DNA of 64,000 bases from CAYPAV01 sp964408805. Its GTDB lineage: Bacteria > Pseudomonadota > Alphaproteobacteria > UBA8366. The position numbers and the translations under genes are program-made. The stretch lies in NCBI GenBank assembly GCA_964408805.1, contig CAYPAV010000017.1, positions 1 to 64,000 on the forward strand, in the 5' to 3' direction. The notes beneath the pieces were generated by a model. It was not told the origin of the DNA. It saw nothing but the letters and a program-made list of their open reading frames with translations, and ran no database searches. Below are positions 43,614-51,333 of the stretch, piece by piece; positions within the stretch are counted from its first letter, which is position 1; every line of letters starts with the position of its first letter.

Positions 43614-44603
43614 ATGACCAAATTGACGATCAGCCTCGCCGGCGTCGATTACGACCGGACGCGCGCCTTGTTCGACGGCCGCGTCGGCATCGACGGCTGC
43701 GAGGTCGTGGCCTCTCCGATGACGCCGGAGGAAGCCTTCCACCGCGCCTTCAAGTTCCAGGAGTTCGACGTCACCGAGCTTTCCATGTCGAGCTACATGA
43801 ACCAGGTGGCGGAGGGGGTGAACGCCTATGTCGCCATTCCCGCCTTCGTCTCGCGCATGTTCCGGCATTCCTCGATCTACATCCGCACCGACAAGGGCAT
43901 CGAGACGCCGGCCGACCTCGAGGGCAAGGTCATCGGCGTGCCCGAATACCAGATGACGGCCGCCCTCTGGGCCCGTGGGCTGCTGGCGGACGAATACGGT
44001 GTCGAGGCGGCGGATTTGAGCTGGCGCGACGGCGGGCTGGAGGAGGCGGGACGCCTGCCGAGCGTCACCCTCGACCTGCCGGGCGGCGTGCATCTGGAGA
44101 CCATCCCCCTCGACCAGACGCTCTCGGGCCTGCTCGATACGGGCGGGATCGACGCCATGATGTCGGCGCGGGCGCCGTCGTGCTTCCACACGAATGATCA
44201 CGTCGACCGTCTCTTTCCCGATTACCGCCGGGCCGAGGAGGCCTATTTCGCCAAGACCGGGCTCTTTCCCATCATGCATCTGGTCGGCATCCGGAAGTCC
44301 CTCTACGAGAAACACCCCTGGCTCGCGGTCAATGTCCTCAAGGCCTATATGGAAGCAAAGGCGATCTGCTATCGCCGCCAGGCCCAGGTCGGCCACCTGC
44401 ACACCACGCTGCCCTGGCCGGTCGACGCCTTCGAGGATGCGAAGAAACTGATGGGCGACGATTTCTGGCGCTACGGCGTCGACGAGAACGCCCGCGAAAT
44501 AGAGGCGATGACGCGGTATTCCTTCGACCAGGGCCTGACGAGCCGGAAACTCACCGCCGCCGACCTCTTCGCCCCCTCCACGACCGCGCTGCTGAAGGTG
44601 TAG
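43614..44603 (+). CDS. 4,5-dihydroxyphthalate decarboxylase-like / periplasmic-binding-fold protein
   Basis: A 329-residue protein with the type II periplasmic binding fold but no signal peptide: it starts LTISLAGVDYDRTRALFDG, the standard opening of the dihydroxyphthalate decarboxylase group. Other segments are FDVTELSMSSYMNQVAEG, PAFVSRMFRHSSIYIRTDKG and IDAMMSARAPSCF. It may decarboxylate an aromatic or unsaturated acid, or act as a cytoplasmic binding protein. The operon with the FAD oxidoreductase and RidA suggests a short catabolic pathway of unknown substrate. Confidence 0.8.
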   Translation: MTKLTISLAGVDYDRTRALFDGRVGIDGCEVVASPMTPEEAFHRAFKFQEFDVTELSMSSYMNQVAEGVNAYVAIPAFVSRMFRHSSIYIRTDKGIETPADLEGKVIGVPEYQMTAALWARGLLADEYGVEAADLSWRDGGLEEAGRLPSVTLDLPGGVHLETIPLDQTLSGLLDTGGIDAMMSARAPSCFHTNDHVDRLFPDYRRAEEAYFAKTGLFPIMHLVGIRKSLYEKHPWLAVNVLKAYMEAKAICYRRQAQVGHLHTTLPWPVDAFEDAKKLMGDDFWRYGVDENAREIEAMTRYSFDQGLTSRKLTAADLFAPSTTALLKV

Positions 44604-44623
44604 ACGGCGTCAAGGAGAGAGAC

Positions 44624-45016
44624 ATGGAGCTGGAACACGTTCATTCCGACGAGACGCCCGCCCCCCTGAGCGCCCATAGCGACGCCGTGATCATCCCGGC
44701 GAACGCCCGCATCCTGATCAGCTCCGGGCTCCTCGGCATGCGGCAGGACGGGACCGTGCCCGACACCATCGAGGCCCAGGTCGCCGCCGCCTTCGACAAC
44801 GTGGAAGCGGTGCTGCGCGCCGGCGGCATGGGGCTGGCCGATCTCGTCAAGATGACCGCCTTCATCACCGATGCCTCCTACCGCGACGCCTACCGCGCCG
44901 AACGCGCCAAACGCGTCGGCGACCCGCCGCCCGCCTCCACCCGCATCGTCATCACCGGCCTCTCCAATCCGGAACTCAAGGTCGAGATCGAGGTGATCGC
45001 CGCGAAGCCGGAGTGA
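44624..45016 (+). CDS. RidA family protein
   Basis: A 130-residue protein of standard RidA/YjgF length. It has SSGLLGMRQDGTVPDTIEAQ and VEAVLRAGGMGLADLVKMTAF. The conserved arginine is in STRIVITGLSNPELKVEIEVIA. RidA proteins hydrolyse reactive enamine/imine intermediates to ketoacids. In this operon it may detoxify or process a product of the FAD oxidoreductase upstream. A GGAGAG ribosome site precedes the ATG. Confidence 0.9.
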   Translation: MELEHVHSDETPAPLSAHSDAVIIPANARILISSGLLGMRQDGTVPDTIEAQVAAAFDNVEAVLRAGGMGLADLVKMTAFITDASYRDAYRAERAKRVGDPPPASTRIVITGLSNPELKVEIEVIAAKPE

Positions 45017-45062
45017 CGGCTGGCGTTGGCGGCCGTGCTCTAAGATTCGAGGCGCGAAGAAA

Positions 45063-45114
45063 AATGGGGAGATGACCTTTTTCCCCTTCGGGGAAGAAAG
45101 GATCAGTCCCCATT
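45063..45114. repeat. Nested hairpin, REP-like element
   Basis: An outer eight-pair stem (AATGGGGA with TCCCCATT) encloses an inner stem of about eleven pairs around a TTC loop (CCTTTTTCCCC with GGGGAAGAAAGG). It sits 46 bases after the RidA gene without a T-run, so a REP-type palindrome fits better than a terminator, although it may still act on transcript ends. A shorter GGGGTCATGTCCCC is at 46317-46330. Confidence 0.5.
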
Positions 45115-45290
45115 AATCCCGGCCGTGCCATGATAGACCGAATATCCTTACCCATTTTCCAAAATCTCGATGAATTTCCAGCAGGCCCAAGCTGACCGGG
45201 CGCGGATTCAATCTATCATCATTCATGACCCGAAAAGGGCCACGGCCGTTTTCTGCCGAAGACGCCCCCGCCAACCGAAAGGCCCTCCCA

Positions 45291-46181
45291 ATGAACGATC
45301 TGCCCAATATTCTTGATTCCACCGAAGCCGTGCGCCAAGCGACGGGATATGTCTTTACCGAAGGGCCAGTGTGGCATCCGGACGGGTTTTATTATTTCAA
45401 CGATATCCGGCCGGGGACTCTGTATCGGCTGGTGCTCGGGGAGGCGCCGGAGATGATCCGGAAGACCCGAGGCGGCAACGGCATGACGCTCGATCTGGAG
45501 GGCCGGCTGATCCAATGCGAGGGCGAGGGAAACCGCCTCACCCGCACCGAGCATGACGGCACGGTGACGACCCTTGTCGACCACTTCGAGGGCGGGCGCT
45601 TCAACCGGCCAAACGACGTGATTTGTCATTCGGACGGCAGTCTCTATTTTACCGATCCCTCGATGCGCGTTCGATTCGCCAAGCGCGAACAGCCGAGCGC
45701 CGACGGCGAGGATGGCGTTTGGGCGGGGGCGCGGGTCTACCGGGTGGCGCCAGACGGCGATATTTTGGCCGTTGTGACCTGCGAGTATCCGAACGGGCTC
45801 GCCCTCTCGCCCGACGAGCGGACACTCTACGTGGCCAATACCCGATCGACGAAATACATCCACGCCATCGATATCGATGCCGACGGAAAGATGCTGGACC
45901 GGCGTATCTTCGCCGATTTGAGCGGTCTCGAATCGGGCGTTCCTGACGGCATGAAAATCGATCAATTGGGCCGTGTCTATTGTACCGGGCCCGGCGGGAT
46001 CTGGGTGATGGAGCCGGACGGAACCCATATCGGGACCATTCGGGTGCCGGAACAGGCGGTCAATTTCACCTTCGGCGGAGACGATCTAAGGACGCTTTTC
46101 GTGACCGCCGTGACCTCGGTCTACACCTTGCGGGTCAAGACGCCGGGGCAGCCCCATCCTTGGTACCTCGTCCGCGAATAG
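45291..46181 (+). CDS. SMP-30/gluconolactonase/LRE family protein
   Basis: A 296-residue six-bladed propeller enzyme. Metal-site segments are FTEGPVWHPDG (Glu near residue 24), NRPNDVICHSDGSLYFTDP and YPNGLALSPDERTLYVANT, with the catalytic Asp in SGVPDGMKIDQLGRVY. It hydrolyses a sugar or other lactone. The ATG at 45291 has AAAGG eight bases before it; an ATG at 45225 would add 22 residues without family similarity. It is a single gene. Confidence 0.87.
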   Translation: MNDLPNILDSTEAVRQATGYVFTEGPVWHPDGFYYFNDIRPGTLYRLVLGEAPEMIRKTRGGNGMTLDLEGRLIQCEGEGNRLTRTEHDGTVTTLVDHFEGGRFNRPNDVICHSDGSLYFTDPSMRVRFAKREQPSADGEDGVWAGARVYRVAPDGDILAVVTCEYPNGLALSPDERTLYVANTRSTKYIHAIDIDADGKMLDRRIFADLSGLESGVPDGMKIDQLGRVYCTGPGGIWVMEPDGTHIGTIRVPEQAVNFTFGGDDLRTLFVTAVTSVYTLRVKTPGQPHPWYLVRE

Positions 46182-46378
46182 GTTCTAGCTTTCGACCGGC
46201 CCAATAAAGCGGCCCTAGATTCCGGTTGAAAGCGCACCACGGGATTGATTGCGGACTTCGTAAGGTGCCCGTGAAACCCGGGTTAGCTCACGATGCCTTG
46301 TTCCCAAATAGGAAAAGGGGTCATGTCCCCGCTCTTCTTCGCGTTCTAATTCCGTCAAACGCGGTATCGGGCTCAAGG

Positions 46379-46978
46379 TCAGCGGTTGACGTTCTCCGCG
46401 TAGAATGCCGAGGGCAGATTGTCCTTCGGCCAGTCGTCGCCGTTCTCGAAGGGGGCGACGCCGACGGCGTGACGGGCCATGCCGGATTCCAGCATCGCCA
46501 TCGAGACGATCTCGCAGACGCCGACATCGTCGATGCCGTGATCGCGGAGGCGCTGGAAATCCTCGTCCGTCGTGCCCTCGTTGAACGCCACTTTGCGGGC
46601 GAAGCGGAGCACATCCTTCCACATCGGATCCAAATTCTCGGACGTTTCGAATTCGAGACAATCCATGACGTCGTCCTGGGTCATGTCGAAATGCTCGATC
46701 AGGTGGGTCTGGTGGTTGTTGATGCAGCGCGGGCAATCGACCTCGGCGGCGCAGACCAGCGAGATCGCGTTCAGCAAGGGCTTCGGCAGCGAGCCCTCCG
46801 TCATCTGCAATCGCTTCGTCAGGGTCCACCAGCCCTTCAACAACTCGATATCGAGCGCGAAGAAGCCCCAGGTGGGGGTGAGGAAATTGGCGCCCTTCGT
46901 CTTGCGGATATCGTCGAAGATCGCGGCGACCTCGTCGTCGGCGAATTCGGGTTGGGTCAGTTTGACTTTGTCGACCAT
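46379..46978 (-). CDS. Carboxymuconolactone decarboxylase/AhpD-like protein
   Basis: A 199-residue helical protein. The AhpD-type redox motif is in EVDCPRCINNHQTHLIEHF, with a CxxC and downstream histidine; the preceding glutamate of the proton relay is also present. The second half contains VLRFARKVAFNEG and ICEIVSM-like helices of the fold. A peroxidase-like or alkylhydroperoxidase role is likely; the substrate is unknown. It is transcribed toward the SMP-30 gene. Confidence 0.82.
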   Translation of the reverse strand: MVDKVKLTQPEFADDEVAAIFDDIRKTKGANFLTPTWGFFALDIELLKGWWTLTKRLQMTEGSLPKPLLNAISLVCAAEVDCPRCINNHQTHLIEHFDMTQDDVMDCLEFETSENLDPMWKDVLRFARKVAFNEGTTDEDFQRLRDHGIDDVGVCEIVSMAMLESGMARHAVGVAPFENGDDWPKDNLPSAFYAENVNR

Positions 46979-47075
46979 CGCATCGGCCCCCCCTCAAGGC
47001 GCGGCATCCGCGCGGGATTAGGAGACCGACTCTACCAGCGCGCCGTCACGGCGCAAGCGATGACCGAAAGTGTTT

Positions 47076-47816
47076 TTAACGCCGGCTGAAGGCCGCGTTC
47101 GCGCCGACGCCGGCCGCGACGGCGATCAGAATGGCGATCAACCCGTGAAATTTCGGGTGCTCGTGGGCGAGGCGGAAGATGTCGGCCTCGAGCCCGCTTT
47201 TCGAGACGTAGAGCGGGGTTCGCTGGGCGCTCGCCACCTTGCCGTCGCGGAGCAGCAGGACCTCGGCGGTATAGATTCCGGTCGGCACGTTGGCGGGGAA
47301 GATGACCTCCGTGCGGAAGAGCCGGCCGCCGATCACGCCGACATTGCCTTCGAGCAGCCCGTAATGGCCGAGGCGCTGCTTGGAGCGTACCAGGGCGGCG
47401 TGGAAATCGGCTTCCTTGGCCGGCGAGATCTCGCCGCGGGGTTTGAACTTCAAATATTCGACGCCGATCTGATGCCGCTCGCGGACCTCCAGCGGCAGCC
47501 ATTCGTCGAGCTCGATGCTGGCCATCACCTGGTAGAAGGAGAAGGCGTTCTCGAAGGTGACGCCGTCGCGATTGGCCCAGACGCCGGCGACCCGTCCCTT
47601 GCGGCGGATCGTGACCGGCGCGCGCGGGCCCCGGATGATGACGACGACCTCGCCCCGGCCCTCGATCGCACCGAACAGCAGTACCTTGGCCCCGGTGAAC
47701 CCGGTGTCGATCTTGACCAAATGCTCGGAGAGATCGGCGAGGAGCGGCTCGCCGGCGCGCGCCGCAACGGCGATCGCCGAGAGGACGGCAAGCAAAAGGA
47801 GAAAGCGCCGCGCCAT
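47076..47816 (-). CDS. TIGR02186 family membrane-anchored protein
   Basis: A 246-residue protein with a signal peptide (FLLLLAVLSAIAVAARA), a beta-rich exported domain (VKIDTGFTGAKVLLFGAIEG; GIYTAEVLLLRDGKV) and one C-terminal membrane helix (GLIAILIAVAAGVGANA). This matches TIGR02186, a family regularly encoded beside TauE/SafE exporters in Alphaproteobacteria, as here. ATG at 47816 is preferred with GGGAGGG nine bases upstream; a TTG two codons earlier is the alternative. It probably assists sulfite/organosulfonate export. Confidence 0.82.
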   Translation of the reverse strand: MARRFLLLLAVLSAIAVAARAGEPLLADLSEHLVKIDTGFTGAKVLLFGAIEGRGEVVVIIRGPRAPVTIRRKGRVAGVWANRDGVTFENAFSFYQVMASIELDEWLPLEVRERHQIGVEYLKFKPRGEISPAKEADFHAALVRSKQRLGHYGLLEGNVGVIGGRLFRTEVIFPANVPTGIYTAEVLLLRDGKVASAQRTPLYVSKSGLEADIFRLAHEHPKFHGLIAILIAVAAGVGANAAFSRR

Positions 47817-47818
47817 TC

Positions 47819-48739
47819 TCAATGCCCTCCCGTGAAGCCGATGCCGTAGAGGTCGTCGGGCGTGACCACCAGATCGAAGGCGATCTTGCCGCAGACCGAA
47901 AGCACGATGATCGCCAGGAGCCCGCGCAGCTGCTCGCCCCGGAGGTGCGCGCCGACGATGGCGCCGAGCTGGGCGCCGATCACGCCGCCCAGTATGAGCA
48001 GGAGGGCCAGCATCATGTCGACGGTTTGGTTCAAGGTCGATTGCAGGAAGGTCGCGTTGGCGGTCACGAAGATGATCTGGAAGAGCGAGGTACCGACGAC
48101 CACATTGGTCGGCATGCCGAGCAGGTAGATCATGGCCGGCACCATGACGAAGCCGCCGCCGACACCCATGATGGCGGAAAGGATACCGACGAAGACCCCG
48201 ATCATCAGCGGCAAGAGCGCGCTGATATAGAGCTTCGATTTCCGAAAGCGCATCTTGAAGGGGAGGCCGTGCAGGAAATTGTGCTGATGCAACTTCCGCC
48301 GGGCACCGCCGGGCGAGCGGCTTCGGCGGAGGGCTCGCAGGCTCTCGAACAGCATCAGCCCGCCGACGGTGCTCAGGAAGACGACATAGGAGAGCCGGAT
48401 CACGAGATCAATCTGCCCCGTGCTTCGCAATTCGCGGAACAGCCAGACGCCGAAGGTGGAGCCGATGAGGCCGCCGATCAGCAGCACGGCACCCATCTTG
48501 AAATCGACATTGCCGCGCCGCCAATGGGCCATCACGCCCGAGACCGACGAGGCCAGGATCTGGTTCGCCTCGGTGCCGACCGCGATCGGCGGCGGAATGC
48601 CGAGGAAAATCAACAGCGGCGTCATCAGGAAGCCGCCGCCGACGCCGAAAATCCCGGACAGCATGCCGACCCCGGTGCCCATTCCCAGCACCAGGAAAAC
48701 ATTCACCGACAATTCGGCGATCGGCAGATAGATATGCAC
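47819..48739 (-). CDS. TauE/SafE family sulfite exporter
   Basis: A 306-residue membrane protein with about eight helices and the two internal repeats of the family (GMLSGIFGVGGGFLMTPLLI and GILSAIMGVGGGFVMVPAMI). A positively charged cytoplasmic loop (RALRRSRSPGGARRK) separates the halves. It exports sulfite or sulfonates. Its end lies two bases from the TIGR02186 start, so they form one operon. Sulfite may come from the persulfide dioxygenase-like enzyme or the sulfonate/sulfate ester metabolism in the window. Confidence 0.9.
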   Translation of the reverse strand: MHIYLPIAELSVNVFLVLGMGTGVGMLSGIFGVGGGFLMTPLLIFLGIPPPIAVGTEANQILASSVSGVMAHWRRGNVDFKMGAVLLIGGLIGSTFGVWLFRELRSTGQIDLVIRLSYVVFLSTVGGLMLFESLRALRRSRSPGGARRKLHQHNFLHGLPFKMRFRKSKLYISALLPLMIGVFVGILSAIMGVGGGFVMVPAMIYLLGMPTNVVVGTSLFQIIFVTANATFLQSTLNQTVDMMLALLLILGGVIGAQLGAIVGAHLRGEQLRGLLAIIVLSVCGKIAFDLVVTPDDLYGIGFTGGH

Positions 48740-49002
48740 GTCCCAATTCCTTCGAAGGGCCGCCGCGTGGACGGCGGTCGGCCTCCGGCCACTTTATCCG
48801 GGGCCGGTGATCGCAAGCGGCTTTTCCCGGAACGCGGCGGACTATGCGCCCGGCCATGACCGAGTGCAAGACGAGGCGGGGCAAGGGCTGCGATGCGCGG
48901 CTTTTTGTCGCGGGGTGGCGGACATCCCCCTTTGCCGTATACGCGTGCCCGCTCTAGGTTTCATGCGACGCGCATGGCGAACCAGTGGAGGAGTGTCTCC
49001 TG

Positions 49003-49887
49003 ATGTCCTATCAGTCGGTCTTTCGGCCCGATCTCTTCGCCGGGCAGGTGCAGGTCGTCACCGGCGGCGGTAGCGGGATCGGTCGCTGCATCGCCCATGA
49101 ACTGGCGTCGCTCGGCGCACATGTGGTGCTGATCGGACGCCGGGTCGAGAAGCTGGAAGCGGTGGCGGCGGAAATCGCGGAGGACGGCGGCTCGGTGGAC
49201 TGTTGGGCCGTCGATATTCGCGACGAGGCCGCGGTCGAGCGCGTCGTCGGCGAGATCCTGGCCCGCCACGATCGGATCGACGGGCTGATCAACAACGCGG
49301 GCGGCCAGTACACGTCCGATCTCGAGGACATCTCGAAGAAGGGCTGGGAGGCGGTGGTCGCGACCAACCTGACCGGCGGCTTCCTGATGAGCCGCGAGGT
49401 CTACCGCCAATGCATGAAGGAGAGCGGCGGCGCCATCGTCAACATCATCGCCGATATGTGGCGCTCGATGGTGGAGATGGGGCATTCGGGTGCCGCGCGC
49501 GCGGGCATGCTGAACCTGACCTGGACGGCCGCCGCCGAATGGGGGCCGGCGGGCGTCAGGGTCAACGCGGTGGCGCCCGGATGGGTGATCTCGTCCGGCT
49601 TCGATGCCTATGACGATCCGGAATTCAGCGCCCGCTTCCGGCGGCTCCACGAATTCACGCCCTTGAAGCGGCTCGGCAGCGAGGCCGAGTGCGCGGCCGC
49701 GGTCACCTTCCTGCAATCGCCCGCGGCCGGGTTCATCAGCGGGGCCTGCATTCGCGTCGACGGGGGCGCGCCCAACGTTGCCACCCACGTGCCGATCCGC
49801 GAAGGGATCGGCGCCGGACCCGCTTTCGACGGCTTCCACCGCGCCATTACGCCTTCGGTCCTGACCGAGGACGACCCGCCCGAGTAA
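49003..49887 (+). CDS. SDR family oxidoreductase (2,4-dienoyl/trans-2-enoyl-CoA reductase-like)
   Basis: A 294-residue short-chain dehydrogenase. The cofactor motif is VVTGGGSGIGRCIAHEL, with NNAGGQY following. At the catalytic site the classical YxxxK is replaced by GHSGAARAG, as in peroxisomal 2-enoyl-CoA and 2,4-dienoyl-CoA reductases. The C-terminal ISGACIRVDGG is typical. It is likely an NADPH-dependent enoyl/dienoyl-CoA reductase. The ATG at 49003 follows GGAGGAG; a GTG six codons earlier overlaps that site and is rejected. Confidence 0.87.
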   Translation: MSYQSVFRPDLFAGQVQVVTGGGSGIGRCIAHELASLGAHVVLIGRRVEKLEAVAAEIAEDGGSVDCWAVDIRDEAAVERVVGEILARHDRIDGLINNAGGQYTSDLEDISKKGWEAVVATNLTGGFLMSREVYRQCMKESGGAIVNIIADMWRSMVEMGHSGAARAGMLNLTWTAAAEWGPAGVRVNAVAPGWVISSGFDAYDDPEFSARFRRLHEFTPLKRLGSEAECAAAVTFLQSPAAGFISGACIRVDGGAPNVATHVPIREGIGAGPAFDGFHRAITPSVLTEDDPPE

Positions 49888-49905
49888 CGGACGCCGGAAT
49901 TCGGG

Positions 49906-50226
49906 TTAGCGGGTGATCGGATTGCCGGCCTCGTACCAGGCCTGGAGACCGCCAGCGAGGCGGTGGATCGTGCCCGGGTGGCCCGCCGCGGCGAGGTGCT
50001 GGGCCGCGACGCCGCAGCGCACCCCAATGGCGTATTGCACGATCAGCTTCTTGTCCTCATGCGGCGGGAGTGCGGCCGGGTCGAAGCTGGAGAGAGGCAA
50101 AGAGACCGCCCCTTCGATATGCGCCATGGCGAACTCGTGCGCCTCGCGGACGTCGATGACGACGGCCTCGCCGGCATCGATCCAGCCACGTGCCGTCTCC
50201 GGTTCGATGAATTCGATCTCGGTCAT
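49906..50226 (-). CDS. Rhodanese-like domain protein lacking the catalytic cysteine
   Basis: A 106-residue single-domain rhodanese: VVIDVREAHEFAMAHIEGAV is the CH2A-type segment and GGLQAWYEAGNPI the C-terminal signature. In the active-site loop, where CxxGxRS is expected, it reads QYAIGVRCG, so tyrosine replaces the sulfur-carrying cysteine (a cysteine is present at the position normally serine). Sulfur transfer is therefore doubtful; a binding or regulatory role is more likely. It converges with the SDR gene. Confidence 0.82.
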   Translation of the reverse strand: MTEIEFIEPETARGWIDAGEAVVIDVREAHEFAMAHIEGAVSLPLSSFDPAALPPHEDKKLIVQYAIGVRCGVAAQHLAAAGHPGTIHRLAGGLQAWYEAGNPITR

Positions 50227-50504
50227 CGCGCACCCACCATCCTAAGACCCTATTCGACATTAATTTATGCGGTCGACCCGCTTCGTGTATTCGTCGACAA
50301 GGTGCGAGCCATACCATGGTAAGCGTACCACAGGTGGGCCGCGCCGCCGACCGGCAATCACGCTAAGTGGATCTTCGATGGGTCGGAACGGCCTTTCGGG
50401 GGCATTGCGAAACCCGGTCGATGCACCGCGTCGCCCGGCGTTTCGCGTCTAGCCAGCGAAACCATTGCGGCCCATCAAACGCGATTATGAATGACGTATG
50501 GGGT

Positions 50505-51272
50505 CTAGCGCCTGAAGTCGGCACCCTGGCGGTCGAGTTGGCGGACCATCGCGTCCCATTCGAGCTGGCCGACGTCATCGGCGGTGCGGAACCGTTCGCG
50601 CTTCCGCTTGCCCATCTTGTGAACGATGTCGTCGGAGAGCAGGATCAGCTCGTCGCCGAGCGATTGCGCCGCCACCTGGATGGCGCAGGACTGCTCCAGG
50701 TAATAACCGTTCCGGAAGGCCTCCGGCACCGTGCCGCCGACCGAAAGGAGGCCGTGATTGCGCAGCAAGAGATTGTTCTTGTCGGCGAGATCGCGACCCA
50801 GGCTCGCGCGCTCGTCGAGATCGACCGCCGGCCCCTCGTATTCGTGATAGGCGAGATCGTCGACGACATAGAGCGAATGCTGGCTGAGCGGCAGCAATCC
50901 GTTCTTGGCCGAAGCGACGGCGATGCTGGCCTTGGTGTGAAGATGGACCGCCGCGTTGACATCGTCGCGCGCCATGTAACACGCACTGTGGATGGTGAAG
51001 CCGGCGGTATTGAAGGCACCCTGCTCGCCGATGACGTTGCCGTCGATATCCATCTTCACCAGGCTGGAAGCGGTCACCTCGTCGAACAGCTCGCCCCACT
51101 GGTTGATGAGGAAGCAGTTCGGCTCGTCCGGGACCCTTGCCGAGAGGTGGGTATAGACGAGGTCGGTCATTCGCAGGTTGTAGAAAATACGATAGAGCGC
51201 CGCCAACTCGCACCTCGTCTCCCATTCCGCGTCGCTGACGTCTTGCTTCTTCACCAAACTTGCTATGGCCAT
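50505..51272 (-). CDS. Class II aldolase/adducin family protein
   Basis: A 255-residue protein. The fold's start is ELAALYRIFYNLRMTDLVYTHLSAR. Zinc-site histidines are in AAVHLHTKASIAV and LLLRNHGLLSVGGTVPEAF. Relatives are fuculose-phosphate-type aldolases and decarboxylases, but many members of this 250-residue class II group have no known substrate. The ATG at 51272 follows GGAGAGGGA; a TTG four codons upstream overlaps that site. Confidence 0.87.
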   Translation of the reverse strand: MAIASLVKKQDVSDAEWETRCELAALYRIFYNLRMTDLVYTHLSARVPDEPNCFLINQWGELFDEVTASSLVKMDIDGNVIGEQGAFNTAGFTIHSACYMARDDVNAAVHLHTKASIAVASAKNGLLPLSQHSLYVVDDLAYHEYEGPAVDLDERASLGRDLADKNNLLLRNHGLLSVGGTVPEAFRNGYYLEQSCAIQVAAQSLGDELILLSDDIVHKMGKRKRERFRTADDVGQLEWDAMVRQLDRQGADFRR

Positions 51273-51333
51273 GTCCCTCTCCAAGATATTGTCATGTCGT
51301 CGGGCGCCGCCGGGCGCCGTTGCCGAGTAATCT

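Noticed and set aside
42174..44402. A 742-codon reverse-strand frame opposite the FAD oxidoreductase and decarboxylase-like genes.
   Set aside because: It spans two genes with strong motifs on the other strand and shows none itself.
50300..50480. Possible interspersed repeat or small gene between the rhodanese and aldolase genes.
   Set aside because: The translations looked vaguely familiar as non-coding repeat-like DNA, but no second copy is in the window and no motif supports a gene.
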